DNA of 64,000 nt. It comes from Cytidiella melzeri (taxonomy: Eukaryota > Basidiomycota > Agaricomycetes > Polyporales > Irpicaceae). The translations under genes and the position numbers were made by a program. The notes under the pieces were generated by a model. It ran no database searches and was not told the DNA's origin. It saw nothing but the letters and a program-made list of their open reading frames with translations. Position 1 is the first letter of the stretch. Every line of letters begins with the position of its first letter. Location: the NCBI GenBank assembly GCA_022592445.1, contig JABYQR010000220.1, forward strand, positions 1 to 64,000. The letters are read 5' to 3'. Positions 1 through 9,499 of the stretch are shown one piece after another.

Positions 1-300
1 AGTTGGAGCATTACACATTTCTGCTTTATTTTCTTTATATCTCCATGCAGACTTTGTACACTGCCACATTAGAGAGTTGGAAAATAAGCTAGAAGATATA
101 TCTTCCTGACATAACATGCAGTATATAATTTTGACAATATGGCTAACATCAGGTTTGAGTAGAAATTCACATGATTCTCTAACATTATTGCCTGTTGTAC
201 TGATTGAGCACATACTTGGATCTTTCCGATGAAATTCAAGCTGTATATGGTCTTGAGCTTCATCTATATCCTCTGAGTCAGGATCTACACCTTCAAACAT
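1..300 (-). CDS. Partial unknown ORF running off the left edge
   Basis: On the minus strand an ATG at 300 opens exactly 100 codons with no stop before the window ends, so the 3' part of the gene lies outside. An in-frame TGA lies 12 nt upstream, so 300 is either the true start or the beginning of an exon. The N-terminus is acidic (MFEGVDPDSEDIDEAQ). The later part has several cysteines and aromatic residues (IIYCMLCQEDISS, MWQCTKSAWRYKEN). I do not recognise the family. It sits beside the DUF6589/helicase locus and could belong to the same accessory block, but that is inference from position only. A 100-codon open frame in A+T-rich DNA with protein-like composition is suggestive rather than conclusive. 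Confidence 0.4.
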   Translation of the reverse strand, partial: MFEGVDPDSEDIDEAQDHIQLEFHRKDPSMCSISTTGNNVRESCEFLLKPDVSHIVKIIYCMLCQEDISSSLFSNSLMWQCTKSAWRYKENKAEMCNAPT

Positions 301-854
301 GTCACAGAATATTTTTCAAAAATTCATTTGTTGTTGATGTCAATTTATGCCATCCCTCTGGTGTATACCTCATGATGCTCAATATATATAGTGGACAGAC
401 TACCAAATGCACAGCTATATGCTTGACCATTCCATAAAAATCCTGTAGGACCTAGTCTGTGTTTTGACGCGGGGGCCTCTGCAGTAGGTTCCCGATTTGG
501 ACAAAATTCCTGTTTGGGGACGCGCGTCTCCGAGGATCAACGCGTCTTTGAGCGCTTCATTTCTTACGCGCACGCTCAGTGCTCCGCTACTTCAAGTTGC
601 ACCTTGTACTCTGTATCTCCATTGTTGCAATATTCCGCGCCACTGTGGCACACTTTCTTATAAGACTTTATGCCTCCACACGGCTATGTCTCATCTATTT
701 TGGTTTCCTCTGGTTGTACAGCCTGTTTACTATGTTTCACACTGCTCACAACTTCATACAAGTTTCATAGCGTAACATAGATACCTTTCTCATTTGAACT
801 GCCTTTTGGACAGCCTCTCTCAGACTACTTATATACCAGCCATTTCTGTCTTGG
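301..854. other. Intergenic, ACGCG-rich stretch
   Basis: No gene is recognised here. The sequence is A+T-rich except for a G+C-rich island at about 465-600. In about 105 bp that island holds five ACGCG/CGCGT cores: 467-471, 520-524 and 523-527 (overlapping in a palindrome), 540-545 (perfect ACGCGT) and 566-570. ACGCGT is the MBF/MCB G1-S element of yeasts. The island lies about 170-270 bp upstream of the minus-strand ATG at 300, so it could be its promoter. Confidence 0.4.
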
Positions 855-1457
855 GCACCTCAACGCATATGATCTACTGTGAGGTGTAAGTACTTTATCA
901 GACTCTTACTCCAGAATTCTTATTCATACTGCATTGTAGTGAAGACCCAGTGTCTAATAGGTGATTAAATAAAGTACTTGAATTTGTTATGAGGTTGACA
1001 CAGAGTGTCTCTGCGCAGCCTCTCCAATTGAACCACTAGAAAGTGCTGTTTTGTGGCACCTCAAAGCATATAATCTACTGTGAGGTGTAAGTACTCTCTC
1101 AGACTCTTACTTTGTAATTCTTATTCATACTGCATTGTAGTGAAGACCCAGTGTCTAATAGGTGAATACATACAGTACTTAGATTTGGTTTGAGGTTGAC
1201 ACAGAGTGTCTCTACACAGCCTCTCCAATTGAACCACTAGAAAGTTCTGTTTTGTGGCACCTCAAAGCATATAATCTACTGTGAGGTGTAAGTACTCTCT
1301 CAGACTCTTACTTTGTAATTCTTATTCATACTGCATTGTAGTGAAGACCCAGTGTCTAATAGGTGAATACATAAAGTACTTAGATTTGGTTTGAGGTTTG
1401 ACACAGAGTGTCCATTAGATCCTCTGCACAGTCTCTCCGATTGAACCAGTAGAAAGT
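855..1457. repeat. Three tandem copies of a 201-bp repeat
   Basis: Copies begin with GCACCTCA at 855, 1056 and 1257, spaced exactly 201 bp apart. Copies 2 and 3 are nearly identical; copy 1 has several substitutions and the end of copy 3 carries small changes. Each unit opens with a possible hairpin: CACCTCA and TGAGGTG are perfect 7-bp complementary arms around a loop of about 17 nt. Each unit also contains the phrase GAAGACCCAGTGTCTAATAGG. The array ends where the DUF6589 gene begins (1456/1516), so it forms that gene's immediate upstream region. Confidence 0.9.
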
Positions 1458-4400
1458 GTTGTCTGTGCCCTGCACCACAAGGTTCACCTGCAAACTTCTG
1501 TATCTACTACAAAACATGCAACATGTTTGGGGCTCATCTGGGTCTCAAGCTGTTGGCTTTCATATACTCCCATCTGAGTCAACCATTCCTCCGACATCCG
1601 ACTCTCTGAATATACGCATTGATGCAGTATTACAATGTTTGCAAAGTCATCGCTTCACGCTTGGAGAGTTTCTTGTTGAGCTCTTCCATACGGGTTCTGA
1701 TAGAACAAAAGGAAAGACGCAGCGCCATACGCAAATGGTATCTAGCTTTCTTGATGGTCGCTCGAAGGAGTACAATGCTGTTGACCTTGTCAATGCCATG
1801 TATCGCAGCAGACACTCTACTACACGAGCTCGCGAGGGAGAGGGATTTTTGGCACGAAAGAAGTTGCAGCAATGGGCAGTTGAAGTTGTTGAGGATATGG
1901 TCAGCAGAGAGGCAGAGGATCTTGCATCTAAAAATGGTGGCCTACGGCTGGCTGAGGGAATGACCTGGGACTTTGCAGCTCACTTTTCCCTTGTCCCTCT
2001 TGCTCGAGTGGCCTGGAAGACTTCTCCAACATGTGTTCGCATATTGTCTGCTGTGGCAATTGCCAAGGAAGGCATTAAGAATCCTCCAACCTGGATGCGT
2101 CAGGCACAAGATAGTACACAGCCACCCAATGCAACTGTCAACCTTGCAGCAGCTACAGCTTCACTACATGTTGCTAGCCCATCACACACTGAGCCAAACA
2201 CACATAGCAGTGCTGGTCCTAGCACTCCATCTGGGCAAGGTAACAATAGGCGTGACCCTTGGGTTGTAAGTCCTTCTTTTTGTCAGTGTCCAACCACCAA
2301 CTAATTGCAGATGGCTAGATTGTCATAATTGCATTCATGATGCTGTTGAATGCACGAAATCTTCGCTTTACGATGTTCCAAAAAGTGATGGGTGTATGGT
2401 TATTTGCAAACTCAGCTGCTCGTAGTGTGTATGATGTCCTTGGAAGGATTGGTCTCTCTGTCGCATACTCCTCAACGCTTGACCTATTAAAAGGTCTGTC
2501 CTTGACTGCACAGAGCTCACTGAGAAAGCTTGCAGTTGAGGACATCCTGAGTGTTGTTTATGACAACATCAATCAGAAGCGGCAGGTGTATGACCCAGAT
2601 TATGGGAGTGTACTGTTATAGACAGTGGTACAGCTGCAACTGCGGTCCTTCTTGAGGACTGTGTACCAGAGGCCTTCAGCATTGCAGTGCTACAAGCAGC
2701 AAAAACCAGCCGACTCCGTGAACAGCTCAATGTTGAAGTTCTCCTTGCCCGCATTGATGACAGCCACCTTAACAACGTGTTTGCGGTTCATGTTGCCTCT
2801 TTTTTGGTACATAATTGTCCACACCTGTCCGGCTTCAGCCAATGCTCAATGACCAACTCCGCACTGAGTTGGCAATACATCGTATGCGAAAAGGCCGGCG
2901 TACCAAAGCCTTTCCAATGGCTGCTTCCGAGCACAATGAAGGCTCTACAGAAGGCAATCGGAAGGTCATTGACAACCTCATGCTCAACCAGCTTGGGCTC
3001 AGGAAAGAAGATGTCAACACTGCACTTACTATTGTGACTGGGGATCAGTCTACTATAGAGAAGATCCGGACTCTCAAGCGGTTCCTTGATGACTGTCCTC
3101 ATGGTTATCATCAGTATGGCTGGGTCTTACCACTTATTCAGTTGTGGCATATGGGCTGGTCAGACCTTGAACGGATTCTCGATACACACTGGGGCTCCAC
3201 CTCGCACACAGAGAAGGGAGAGATGCATAGCGAGGATGCATCAACATTTGGTTTTATCAACGAGCTTCTTGGACAAAGGTCAAGAACGTAAAACGTCCTG
3301 ATTATTATCCAGCACAAGCACTTGTATTTGACACTCTCTGTGCTGAGGTTCTCGAATGCTGGAGGTAAGTTACCAACAATCTTAGACTGGGCAAATATGC
3401 TAATATGTCCACTTATTGTAGAGAGTACTACCATACAGATAATCTTGAAACATATATGGCCTGTAGACAGCCGACTCTCCACGAGCTCCTTCAAGATGCA
3501 CAGAAGATTGTAAACAGTTATCTCAGTACTACATCTGCAGAATGTGCGTTACATGGGGACCTTACAGAAAATTTGTTCTCCACTGGTTCGCAATGGACAA
3601 GCCCATTTCGAGGTAGCACAGCTCCTGCACAGCCCAAAGGAGATCAAGTATTAGCAAACACTATCTTGCGTATGCGCAATAGTATGCTACATTACGAATT
3701 TCAGTCTGCAATTGCCGACGGGGACATTGGGCGTGCTATGAATGTGATGGGGGTACGTTGTAATATATATCATTATAGCGGGAAAGGAAGCAATATTACT
3801 GATAAATTGTGTATTAGGTGTGGACTTTCACGTTTTGCGGCTCAGGCAAGAGCAAGTATACAAATGAGCTTCTGGAGCTGGCCTGTAGTTTTCAATATGA
3901 ATACTCCAACGAGCTGAAGACCGCAATAATGAACAACTGGCTCTGCAATTTAACTGGCCACGAAGGACGCTGGTTCCCAATGGACCTTATGCAGGAACAT
4001 AATATCAACCTATTGAAGTCAATGTCAGGCAATCGCAGTGCACCATTTGCTGATCCATTCTTTAAAGAGATAATCTCCCTCAATATTCGCAACTTCTTAG
4101 ACATCAAGGAATCTCTACGTTCTGCAGTTCGTATTGGTGCAAAGAGTGGTACTCACAAGCAAAGGAAAAAATCAGTCGCTATGAGGCATTTGCGCAAGAC
4201 CATGCACGAACATGAGCTACATAAATTTCGAGCAACAAGGACTTTGGGTTTTGAGGCTCAAGATGATTTTGCAGCAGGATATGACCGCTTTGACTATACC
4301 TCTCGCATCAAGGACTTTGTACAACGGACTTTAGCAGACGGAGCTAATCTGCATGGCAGCGGAGATGTAGATGATGATGATACTATAGAAGCAGACTTTG

Positions 4401-4504
4401 AGGCTCCAAGACCTAGTACATGGGAAGATGGTGAACTGGTATTGGGTATAAATGTAGCAGACGAGGATGAAGACAATGTACTTGAAGAGCAATCAGCCGA
4501 GTGA
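1456..4504 (+). pseudogene. DUF6589-family gene with three frame breaks
   Basis: The protein carries the hallmarks of the basidiomycete DUF6589 family as I recall it: LLNARNLRFTMFQK, SVAYSSTLDLLK, VVYDNINQK, TIVTGDQSTIEKIR, THWGS, DGDIGRAMNV, WTFTFCGSGKSKY, NELLELAC and DLMQEHNINLLKSM. The start is ATG 1456 or, in the same frame, 1516. Clean introns are 2266-2318, 3365-3421 and 3753-3817. The frame changes without a normal-sized intron near 2,610, 2,830 and 3,285, each equivalent to losing one base (or gaining two). Homology is visible on both sides of each break. The 3' part (3294-4504) is intact and ends in an acidic tail. The gene is either recently decayed or affected by assembly errors. 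Biochemical function is unknown; the family is greatly expanded in some mushroom genomes and is suspected to be element-borne (inference). Confidence 0.75.
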
Positions 4505-4539
4505 AATTATGTACATTTAGTGGTAGAAAAGGATTTCAA

Positions 4540-6830
4540 TTATGCCTGTTTCTGTCTGGTTCTACGACAAACCCGCTTTGGTGGTTGCTCAATGCTGCTC
4601 TTGATGTTGGGTAGCAGACGGTGTTTGTTACAACTGCTTGGACTCTGCGGTGGGCTGGAAGATGGCAGATTGGGGGAATCAGCATTGTTTGTACTGCAGA
4701 TGTTGTCCTCGGTTGTAGCAGTGTGCGCATTCTCCTTATTGGCCTCCTCAGACCCAGAAGTGTTGAACGAGTGAGGTGCAAGGCGCAGAGTGACTCGCTT
4801 CACATTGGCAAGGCCTGCAGCACGTAAGTTAGCACGGACCTCTTGTACTTTCTCTCGTTGAAGCCGGCTTGTCTCCCGCCTCTGCTCTCGTATCTCCTCT
4901 CTACGACTCTCGAGAGTAAGAGTTGTATCGTGCTGTAGCCGTGTCACCTCCTCCCATAGTCTATCACCATACATATCCCAATACTGCCAGCCATCCATCC
5001 GCACCTTCATATCATCCTTTGTCTTGATAAGGAAGAAGTTGTCGGTGATACGAGCAATGAAGCTGCGAGGAAGAAAGCTCTTGTAGCCAACAAGTAAGCT
5101 GTTGGGGCTGTGTGGCAACTCGGAGTGGCGAAGCTTGCGCGCAGCATCATGAAGTTCTGCCGTGAGAAGCTCCATATCTTTTGCAGATAACTTCATATAT
5201 GCAGGTGCGAGCAGTGCTGACGTGATAGGTTGAGTTGCAGAAGGGGAGGCAGCAAAAGACAAGGTAGCAGGGAGCAGTCGAGGGGTGGGGACAGGATACA
5301 AACGACAAGAGCTACAGCGTCCACAATTTTGATCGACAGCGGAGTTCCCATAAATCTTGTTGATTTGACGTACAATACAAACCCCTTGTACATGTGCGGC
5401 AATGATGAGCCAGAGAGAGATGTTGTTACTCCACAGGGACGAGCTGATGGTACACTCAACTTTCCGAGAGAATTTCTTTCCTGGTACGTCAGAGTCTTGT
5501 ACATAGTCTGAGCCCTTCAGCAGCCGAGCGTCGGGATGTGGCCTTTGCAGATATGCGCATATAGCCTCTATCTCGGTCTTCTTGATATAGACATACGCTG
5601 TCCCATGCCGGTGGCGTCCGCGTGACGTGCGTCCAATCTTTTGAATCATTGAGGCAGCACTCGAGGGCGTCGGGAAGCAAACCACTCGGTCGAAGTCCTG
5701 AATGTCCATACCAACACCGAGGACATCAGTTGCAACGTAAATTGCTGTCCGTCTATCCTCCGAACATGCGTATAGGTCTACAGAAGTTTTGTGCTTGCGA
5801 TTCGGGCAATGGAGGGAATGTACGTGCCGAATGACGGTGGTCTTTCGTGGCTGCAACCGTGGCGGAAGTAAGGTGCGTAGGTATCTGACAACTTTATGGC
5901 CTTGACCAATGGTCTCGCAGTACAGCAAGGTCTTCTCGATATCCGCGACCACTACAGCGTCGACTGGGACCAGCCAATCAAGGTCACGGAAAGATTCGGT
6001 TGTATGGGTATATTGAATGGTGCGCATCACGATGTCGACGTTTTTGCGTTCGCAGTCCCGGCGTTCCAAGAAGAAGTTGCCGTTTTGGAAGCCTAATGCT
6101 TTTGTGATGACGTCCGTCTGTCGATTAGGTTCAAGGGTGGCTGTCAGCGCAAGACGTGCGGTCCAAGGTGGAAGCCATGGTATTGTCCGTCGAATTTCCC
6201 CATACGCCTTCCGAAAGTCCACCCCCCACTCGTCCACTAGGTGACATTCATCAACGACGAACAAAGCCAGACGTTCGCGGACGTCTGCGTCCTCAACGAA
6301 GACCTTGAATTGCTTCGTTTGTAGCATCTCGGGGGACATGAGAATAATGCGGTAGTGTCCCGCACGGGCTTCCTTCCACAGGTCTCGCCTAGCCGTTGGA
6401 GGAAGATCCACGTTCGCAAGGGTAACAGAGTCGAGAGCCTCGGAGTTGAGTGCCACGGCGGAGATGTTCAGGTTGGAGAGAGTTCTGACCTGTAATGCGG
6501 TATAAGTCAGCAAACAGGATAAGGGCGAATAATGAAACTCACCATGTCGTCCTCCAGTGCGTTGGTTGGCGCAATGACTATCGTCATTGTGTCCGGTCTC
6601 ATGAGCGAGTACGTGTAGAAGATGGCCGACTTGCCATCACCCGTCGCAGAGATGACCAGCCCATGCTTGCCCATCAAAAGCTCGGCCAATGGCTTGAGCT
6701 GGAGGTCGATGTTCGGCTCCCACGGGAGCTTCGGACGCAGTCGCTCTTGTAGCTGCGCAATTCCCTCAGGTGTACGCCAGTCATACTGTCCCCGCGTCGA
6801 CCAGTCGGACATTGTTGTTGGTGCAGGCAT
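4540..6830 (-). CDS. RecQ-like ATP-dependent DNA helicase
   Basis: Two exons (6543-6830 and 4540-6489; the 53-nt GT-AG intron is phase 0) encode 745 aa. Superfamily 2 motifs appear in order: motif I ATGDGKS (about residues 62-68), motif II DECH (176-179), motif III ALTAT, then the second RecA domain with IYVATDVLGVGMDI and motif VI QKIGRTSRGRH. A RecQ-type zinc-binding signature follows (C-I-V-R near Y-G-N, then NCGRCSSC). The C-terminal 250 residues are Arg/Glu-rich and likely coiled-coil, then Ser/Pro-rich. It should unwind DNA 3'-5' in the nucleus. It is unlike housekeeping RecQ in being short N-terminally and paired tail-to-tail with the DUF6589 gene 35 bp away. Telomere-linked helicases and other element-associated RecQ-like copies of fungi are the closest analogues (inference). 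The frame is intact. Confidence 0.85.
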
Positions 6831-7579
6831 CAGGACGAGAATAGGCAGAGGAAAAAAATTGTATTCGAGACTATATGGTAATTGCCAACATATACAGATA
6901 TGCGTAGCTGGTGGCCGTGAGTTGAGGAAGGATAGCGAGAATAACGCGACGTACAGGGTGGCAGGAGAGCGAGAGCGACGCGTCGTGCTGGGTGGCAGAT
7001 CCAGATCTCAACGCGGTAAACAAGATCACGAGACACCGTAATAGCCGCTGAAACACCTACTGCAAAAGGGGGGTGAAACAGACGCAGACGTCAGACAGAG
7101 ATCCTGAGGCACGAAGGTTGAACGCCCGTCTACTCTGCCTCGGGGAGACTAAGCTGAGCCACTCGACGCCGGAAAGTTGTTAATGGCAGTTGGTAACGGG
7201 AGTGTATCCTCTTCATGTTTGTCTCACTTCCTGTTCTACAAGCGGATTTTCCGAGACACTTACCTATAACTCAATCGAGTGAAAGAGGGAGGATGATGAT
7301 GACTTGCTTTGGACTACATCTCTTCAGACTCTCTACCACGTGCGTGTTCGCTGCTGTGCCCTCCTCTCCGTTCTCATGTTGTTGATTTAGGTACTGAGCT
7401 GCGCCATCGTGTCGCCCTAAGCTGTACGGCTCAATCTGCAACCCCTCTTTCTTTTCCAACTCATGTCGCACCAGGCTGAACGACTCATAAGGATCCAGGA
7501 CTTGCGAGCCACAGTGATATCCCCATGCTCAAACAACACGCGACAAAATTCACACAACTCTGACTACCGACAATGCGCC
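6831..7579. other. Intergenic; possible helicase promoter
   Basis: No gene is recognised. ACGCG cores occur at 6944-6948, 6978-6983 (perfect ACGCGT) and 7011-7015, that is 115-185 bp upstream of the helicase ATG. This mirrors the cluster at 467-570. The rest shows no convincing coding stretch, although 7260-7500 could include the lost 5' part of the kinase-like remnant that follows. Confidence 0.35.
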
Positions 7580-8137
7580 TAAATCGAGCCGATTCACTTT
7601 GTCAAGTATGGCAACTCGACCACCCTCGAGCCCGAGTTCGCAACCCGAAACTATATCTACACCTACTACGCGCGGCGGAATGAGACGCCGGACACTTCAC
7701 GTATTGCACGAATCCATTATGTACTTGGTCATGGAACGCATCGTTCTACAGGAATCCCCTCCGGATCTCAATCCAAAAAGCCATGAAGTGGTTGTCAAAT
7801 GTCCCACTTCCTCCGACTACAACTAAGGTCCCGTAGGCCGCGGCCGCATCCCCCACGAGTTATCAAGGACTTTATAAAGCGCCCTTCGTCATTCCGGACG
7901 TCGTGGCGTTGAATGACATTGAAGCAGAGCGCGTCTGAGCCTTCGGTTTTCCCAGTATCGTTAACATGGACTCTGAACAGGCACGTCTTCGAAGATCTCT
8001 CTGGAGAGTGTGGCTGCTGTCAGCATCTGCGGCGAACACGTTTTCTTTACCCAGTCGACTCTAACTTTGGCGTCGACGAAAATTGGAGGACGGTCTCGAT
8101 GGATTTCTGCGAAATTGGGGTGTTGTCTGCAAGCTGA
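7580..8137 (+). pseudogene. Remnant of a fungal kinase-like (APH-superfamily) gene
   Basis: Three frames together recall the basidiomycete family of small kinase/aminoglycoside-phosphotransferase-like proteins. The first piece contains IEPIHFVKYGNSTTLEPEF and NYIYTYYARRNETPD. The hinge is recognisable in another frame as YLVMERI, followed by MKWLSNVPLPP and then a stop at about 7,830. The last piece reads SNFGVDENWRTVSMDFCEIGVL, in which the family's DFG has become DFC. The order of pieces matches the family but frames shift and stops intervene, so no functional product is expected. Identification rests on motif memory; a protein search of the three frames would confirm it. Confidence 0.6.
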
Positions 8138-8513
8138 GCAGCCTTGACGTTGGTCTCGGATAAGAGACTGCAGCCTACCACCGCAGCCTTGGGCTTGTCC
8201 TGATAACCCGAATATGAAGTCGATGGCTGCGATTCGTTATTTCCTGTGGATGACCGCTGACCCGAGTCATGATAGGCCCGCTATCTATATGTACAGCTCG
8301 CTTGTTGCAATAGGTTTGCCAAGGGAACTTAGCAAAACATAGATACAGTGCACAGGTGAGGATGTGTTCAACTGCGTTCTGTGCAGTCTAGATTTCCAGG
8401 TTTGTTCGAATATAATCATTGTCTGTCTCCGGCCTTGGTCGTCCGCGCCGCTTCAGAGTTTATACTCCCATCCACACTCTCCGTTCCGCTCTCCCTTCCA
8501 AATCATTCTTTGT
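8138..8513. other. Intergenic between kinase remnant and LTR element
   Basis: No supported gene or RNA is visible. A pyrimidine-rich stretch precedes the LTR element. Confidence 0.4.
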
Positions 8514-8518
8514 CTTGA

Positions 8519-8648
8519 TGTAAGCGATCTGAACTCCGACGTCATAACCGTTACGCCAAAAGGCAGTTTAACTGAGATGTTATTATCTCAGTCTTATCGG
8601 AGTATATATGCTGTTCCGAGCACTGTGCTAACCCGTGCCAGGGTTACA
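8519..8648 (-). repeat. 3' LTR of the miniature element
   Basis: 130 bp, identical to 8830-8959. Within it, ACTGAGAT and ATCTCAGT form an 8-bp hairpin around a 6-nt loop that overlaps the predicted RNA start. Confidence 0.9.
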
Positions 8649-8829
8649 CTCCTCCCCGTTATAGACACTTTAATCCCACCCTCCGGAGTTTCTCTCGGAC
8701 AGTATGAGGGCTGCTCTGGGTTGTCTATTGGGGATTTGTGATATATGCCGCCCCAAGGGTGTAACCCCTTGCAAGTTGCCCCCAGCCAGGGTTGAACCCC
8801 TGACCTGCAACCCGAAACATCTCAGTTAG

Positions 8830-8959
8830 TGTAAGCGATCTGAACTCCGACGTCATAACCGTTACGCCAAAAGGCAGTTTAACTGAGATGTTATTATCTC
8901 AGTCTTATCGGAGTATATATGCTGTTCCGAGCACTGTGCTAACCCGTGCCAGGGTTACA
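8830..8959 (-). repeat. 5' LTR of the miniature element
   Basis: 130 bp. It carries a TATATA box (8914-8919, minus strand) and a predicted transcription start near 8892, followed by the 13-nt sequence complementary to the primer-binding site at 8816-8828. Confidence 0.9.
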
Positions 8960-8964
8960 CTTGA

Positions 8965-9499
8965 ATGACTTTTGGTTTGGTGTCTGAACTGTCTTGAACG
9001 CTAGTTCTGCTAAGTCTTCACAAACGTCATGTATCTCCCTGCGTGCAAAACATCGTATGCTCGAATGCTCGAAGACATTACCTTCTTCACCGTCGCCGCC
9101 TTTACAGTGTTTTGCACAATAAACTGAAATCCTGTTGTTTTTTTTTGCGCGCGTGCCAAGACCTGCCTTATAAGGTGAAAATGATGGGAACTGCTGACGA
9201 AGTGTGACAGAATGTGACCTGTTACATGCTAATAAGGAATTTGATCTGGCGTTAATACAAAAAACTGTCAATTCCAGTTTACATATTTTGTAACGCCTTT
9301 CCGAGTGCCGCGAGCGTGCCGAGTATTGCGCTTTCCAGATACGCCACAACGTTAGCGTCTGATCTGAACCGTTAATTACCAGCCTCTGCTGAGATACTCC
9401 GCTGTTGCCAACAGTGTGTATACAGCGCATTGACAACGACGGTGCCCAACAAGCATCACCAAGGAAAACCACTACTTTTTTGTATGGATCGAGCTCTGC
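8965..9499. other. Intergenic upstream of GPHR
   Basis: A 177-codon open frame on the minus strand (8939-9472) overlaps the LTR and has no recognisable motif, so I do not call it a gene. The GPHR promoter and 5' UTR must lie here; no TATA box is obvious. Confidence 0.4.

Larger units (their letters stand above)
8514..8964 (-). mobile_element. Miniature LTR retrotransposon (TRIM-like) with self-priming layout
   Basis: Two identical 130-bp LTRs (8519-8648 and 8830-8959) start TG and end CA and enclose a 181-bp interior with no ORF. The flanking target duplication is CTTGA (8514-8518 and 8960-8964). The element reads on the minus strand: 5' LTR 8830-8959, purine tract GGGGAGGAG (8649-8657) abutting the 3' LTR, and primer site TAACTGAGATGTT (8816-8828) one base after the 5' LTR. 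That primer site is a perfect 13-nt complement of AACATCTCAGTTA inside the LTR (8880-8892). A TATATA box (8914-8919) lies 27 nt upstream of that sequence, so the predicted transcript would begin with its own primer. Tf1/sushi elements prime this way. With no coding capacity it must borrow proteins from an autonomous relative. LTR identity implies a recent insertion. Confidence 0.9.

Noticed and set aside
2586..2621. Mini-introns to explain the DUF6589 frame breaks
   Set aside because: Candidate GT-AG intervals at these points are 14-36 nt, too short for normal splicing, and most do not correct the phase.
8785..8880. A tRNA-like or SINE-like gene on the minus strand (TGGCGTAACGG as A box and GGTTCAACCCTGG as B box)
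   Set aside because: The pieces straddle the LTR border, no cloverleaf with an anticodon arm can be drawn, and the LTR structure with target duplication explains the sequence better.
8939..9472. 177-codon minus-strand open frame
   Set aside because: It overlaps the LTR element and has no recognisable motif or homologous pattern.
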